Positions 55,838-57,611 of a stretch of 57,611 nucleotides of DNA are shown one piece after another. Position 1 is the stretch's first letter, and each line of letters starts with the position of its first letter. Origin of the DNA: Alphaproteobacteria bacterium (GTDB lineage: Bacteria; Pseudomonadota; Alphaproteobacteria; CAAHEQ01; UBA3637); the NCBI GenBank assembly GCA_017647405.1, contig JAGCKR010000026.1, positions 1 to 57,611 on the forward strand. The letters are read 5' to 3'. The position numbers and the translations under genes are program-made. The notes below the pieces were generated by a model. That model was not told the DNA's origin. It saw nothing but the letters and a program-made list of their open reading frames with translations, and did not search any database.

Positions 55838-57109
55838 TTGACGAATACATTGGTTTTATTGCCGTATTTAAAACAAGAAGCGGATATCAGAACGCCAGAG
55901 GCGCGGTTGGAAGAAGTTGCCAGTTTAACAAAAGCGATTGAGTTAAATGTGATTGAAAGTGCGCTTGTTCCTTTAAAGGAAATTAAAGCAAATGCTTACA
56001 TTGGGAAAGGCGTTATTGAAAATTATATTGATTTTATTAAAGAAAATGAAATTGAACTGGTGATTATGTCATGTAGACTTTCCCCGCTTCAGCAAAGAAA
56101 CCTTGAAAAAGCTTGGAACACAAAGGTTATTGATAAAACGGCACTGATTTTAGAAATTTTTGGAAAGCGCGCCAGAACAAAAGAAGGGGTGTTGCAGGTG
56201 GAACTTGCTCATTTAACCTATGCGCGCTCTCGTCTTGTCAGGTCTTGGACACACCTTGAGCGCCAACGGGGTGGTTCCGGCTTTTTGGGTGGTCCTGGGG
56301 AAACGCAGATTGAGCTTGACCGCCGGTTAATTGATGAGGATATTATCAAAATTAAAAAAGAGCTTGAAGATGTGAAAAAAACGCGTCATTTACATCGAGA
56401 AGCCAGAAAAAAGGTGCCGTTTCCGATTGTGGCACTGGTGGGATACACCAATGCTGGAAAATCAACGCTTTTTAATAAATTAACAAAGGCAGATGTGATG
56501 GCAAAAGATATGCTTTTTGCCACATTAGATCCCACAATGCGTAAATTAAAATTACCATCAGGGCAAGTGGTGATTTTATCAGATACGGTGGGATTTATCT
56601 CTGATTTGCCGACAGAACTTGTAATGGCGTTTCGGGCAACACTTGAAGAAGTGTTAGATGCCGATGTGATTGTTCATGTACGTGATTATTATCATGATGA
56701 TTCAACGGCGCAAAGAAAAGATGTGGAAGCGGTTTTATCTGATTTAGGATTGCATGATGAAGTTGAAGAAGGTCTGATTGAGGCTTTAAATAAAATGGAT
56801 CTTTATGATGAAGATGACCGTCAAATGATTTTAGAGCAAAAAAAGAGAAGACCAAAGGAATGTCCAATTTGTGCTGAAACAGGTGAGGGGTTTGATAAAC
56901 TTTTAAATTGTATTGAAGAAGCCTTAAACAAAACAGCCAAAGAAGTTGAGCTTAAGATTCCGATTACGGATGGAAAATCCTTATCACTTGCTTATCAAAA
57001 AGGGCAGGTGATTGAGCGAAAAGATCTTCAAAGATATATTAAATTAAAGGTTAAAATCAAAGAAAGCGAACTTTTTTATTTTGAAGAGTTTATGAAAGGC
57101 GAAAAATGA
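55838..57109 (+). CDS. hflX: GTPase HflX
   Basis: HflX is a ribosome-splitting GTPase acting under stress. The 423 residues have an N-terminal HflX domain (EVASLTKAIELNVIESAL; AYIGKGVIENYIDFI), a coiled linker with the HflX glycine-rich stretch (ERQRGGSGFLGGPGETQIELDRR), then the GTPase domain. That domain has G1 GYTNAGKSTLFNKLT, G3 DTVGFISDLP and G4 NKMD. The start is a TTG at 55838 with GGAG seven bases upstream; no ATG is near. Its stop overlaps the next gene's ATG (ATGA). In Alphaproteobacteria hflX often follows hfq; here it is in a glycogen operon. Confidence 0.96.
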   Translation: MTNTLVLLPYLKQEADIRTPEARLEEVASLTKAIELNVIESALVPLKEIKANAYIGKGVIENYIDFIKENEIELVIMSCRLSPLQQRNLEKAWNTKVIDKTALILEIFGKRARTKEGVLQVELAHLTYARSRLVRSWTHLERQRGGSGFLGGPGETQIELDRRLIDEDIIKIKKELEDVKKTRHLHREARKKVPFPIVALVGYTNAGKSTLFNKLTKADVMAKDMLFATLDPTMRKLKLPSGQVVILSDTVGFISDLPTELVMAFRATLEEVLDADVIVHVRDYYHDDSTAQRKDVEAVLSDLGLHDEVEEGLIEALNKMDLYDEDDRQMILEQKKRRPKECPICAETGEGFDKLLNCIEEALNKTAKEVELKIPITDGKSLSLAYQKGQVIERKDLQRYIKLKVKIKESELFYFEEFMKGEK

Positions 57110-57429
57110 GCAAACTTTTTGAAAGAAATGTTGAAGATTTTGTTTGCGCTGTTTGTGGGCAAGAAGTTGAAGGAAATGGATATACCAACCACTGCCCAAA
57201 ATGTTTATCTTCTTTGCATGTGGATATTAATCCAGGAGATAGGGCATCTTCTTGTCATGGAATAATGTATGCTGTTGGGTATGAAATTAAAAATGGTGCA
57301 GAATTTATTTTACATGAATGTTCAAAATGTGGATTTCAGCGCAAAAACAAGGTTTCTCCAAAAGATTCAAGAAAAGCCTTGATTGCATTATCTTCTGGCA
57401 CCTTTAATCCATTAGAATATAAGAAATAA
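57106..57429 (+). CDS. RNHCP-domain zinc-binding protein
   Basis: A 107-residue small protein with a treble of Cys/His motifs: FVCAVCGQEV, then NHCPKCLSSLHVDINPGDRASSC (the RNHCP signature, here TNHCP), HGIM, and a C-terminal CSKCGFQRKNK. Each pair could bind zinc. The family occurs widely in bacteria, probably binds RNA or protein, and has no established function. The four-base ATGA overlap with hflX implies translational coupling, and it ends the operon at the following terminator. A link to ribosomes through HflX is a guess. Confidence 0.85.
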   Translation: MSKLFERNVEDFVCAVCGQEVEGNGYTNHCPKCLSSLHVDINPGDRASSCHGIMYAVGYEIKNGAEFILHECSKCGFQRKNKVSPKDSRKALIALSSGTFNPLEYKK

Positions 57430-57430
57430 A

Positions 57431-57465
57431 AAAGAAAAGGCGGTTTTAAACCGCCTTTTCTTTTT
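57431..57465. terminator. Bidirectional terminator between the glycogen operon and the right autotransporter gene
   Basis: Perfect 16-base arms (57431-57446 and 57448-57463) around one base: AAAGAAAAGGCGGTTT and its complement. It carries T-rich ends on both strands and serves two convergent genes. It is the inverted counterpart of the hairpin at 419-446. Confidence 0.9.
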
Positions 57466-57611
57466 GTTGCACCTTCTTAGAATTTCCACTCTAAGCGAAG
57501 CATACCGCTGTGATCCAAGTATTCTTTACGATAGTTGCCGTTATATTCAAGCTTTAAGGTGGCGTTTTCGCCTAAATCCATCCCGAAGCCGGCAACAACC
57601 GTTGTACTCAG
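57435..57611 (-). repeat. Right arm of long inverted repeat (partial at window end)
   Basis: Inverted counterpart of 268-446; runs off the window edge. Differences in the shared coding part are silent only. Confidence 0.9.
57477..57611 (-). CDS. Autotransporter beta-barrel domain, C-terminal end (partial at window end)
   Basis: The minus-strand frame is open from the window edge to a stop at 57477-57479 and encodes 44 residues ending MLRLEWKF. All 44 match the end of the gene at 1-402. The terminal Phe and alternating strand pattern mark an outer-membrane beta-barrel. The rest of the gene, including the passenger, lies beyond the window. It is convergent with the RNHCP gene and shares the bidirectional hairpin. 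Confidence 0.8.
   Translation of the reverse strand: MSTTVVAGFGMDLGENATLKLEYNGNYRKEYLDHSGMLRLEWKF

Overview
The window is AT-rich and gene-dense, with no gap above 300 bases lacking a gene. It looks like the chromosome of an alphaproteobacterium, probably an uncultured, host-associated and possibly anaerobic lineage. The evidence is a CcrM-type GANTC methyltransferase, a DUF2155 protein, the envC-ctpA-rppH and secG-kdsA-eno gene orders, a cysteine-free L31, and Kdo/LPS and outer-membrane genes. Pyruvate phosphate dikinase, a glycogen cluster and the absence of some genes usually found next to these operons fit a fermentative lifestyle; that last point is inference.

Layout. 1-402: 3' end of an autotransporter. 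0.6-4.2 kb: DUF805 membrane protein, queA, a BamE-like lipoprotein and an esterase-fold protein without its catalytic serine. 4.3-8.0 kb: envC, ctpA, rppH and a membrane protein. 8-11 kb (minus strand): tRNA-Ala(CGC), an anchored glycosyltransferase, an OmpA-type lipoprotein and ccrM. 11-13.6 kb: secG-kdsA-eno. 13.6-19.5 kb: recX diverging from an hslO-lipoprotein-comEC-lipoprotein-hisS run. 19.6-25.6 kb: dnaE, an unknown gene, lgt and pgeF. 25.6-28.8 kb: an M48 protease diverging from two tandem MCE proteins and DUF2155, then rpmE. 29-37.1 kb (minus strand): ppiD, topA, dprA, plsY, recJ. 37.2-40.5 kb: glgA, overlapped by a meso-diaminopimelate dehydrogenase gene, then rpsD with a long leader. 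40.6-45.5 kb (minus strand): a large pilin-like protein and a LamG-domain protein, then mutT and an unknown gene. 45.7-48.4 kb: ppdK (minus). 48.6-57.4 kb: one long operon, glgB-glgX-malQ-acyl-ACP thioesterase-hflX-RNHCP protein. 57.48-57.61 kb: the 3' end of a second autotransporter, on the minus strand.

How the genes work together. glgA, glgB, glgX, malQ and ppdK cover glycogen synthesis, branching, debranching, maltodextrin recycling and the PEP/pyruvate node; glgC and glgP are not in the window. The envelope is served by kdsA, lgt, plsY, ppiD, the MCE proteins, envC/ctpA and several lipoproteins. DNA processing is represented by ccrM, recX, recJ, topA, dprA, comEC and dnaE. Nearly every transcription unit starts with a readable sigma-70-like promoter (TTGAC/TTGC-type -35, exactly 17 bases, then a -10), and many end in clear hairpin terminators.

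The most notable points are: (i) the two window ends are near-identical inverted copies of an autotransporter 3' end plus terminator; (ii) a pilin-like/LamG two-gene surface locus; (iii) a probable pseudo-esterase; (iv) a diaminopimelate dehydrogenase and an acyl-ACP thioesterase inside glycogen operons; (v) divergent recX/hslO promoters sharing one -35 sequence; and (vi) a structured rpsD leader. No CRISPR array, insertion sequence, integrase or complete defence system was seen.
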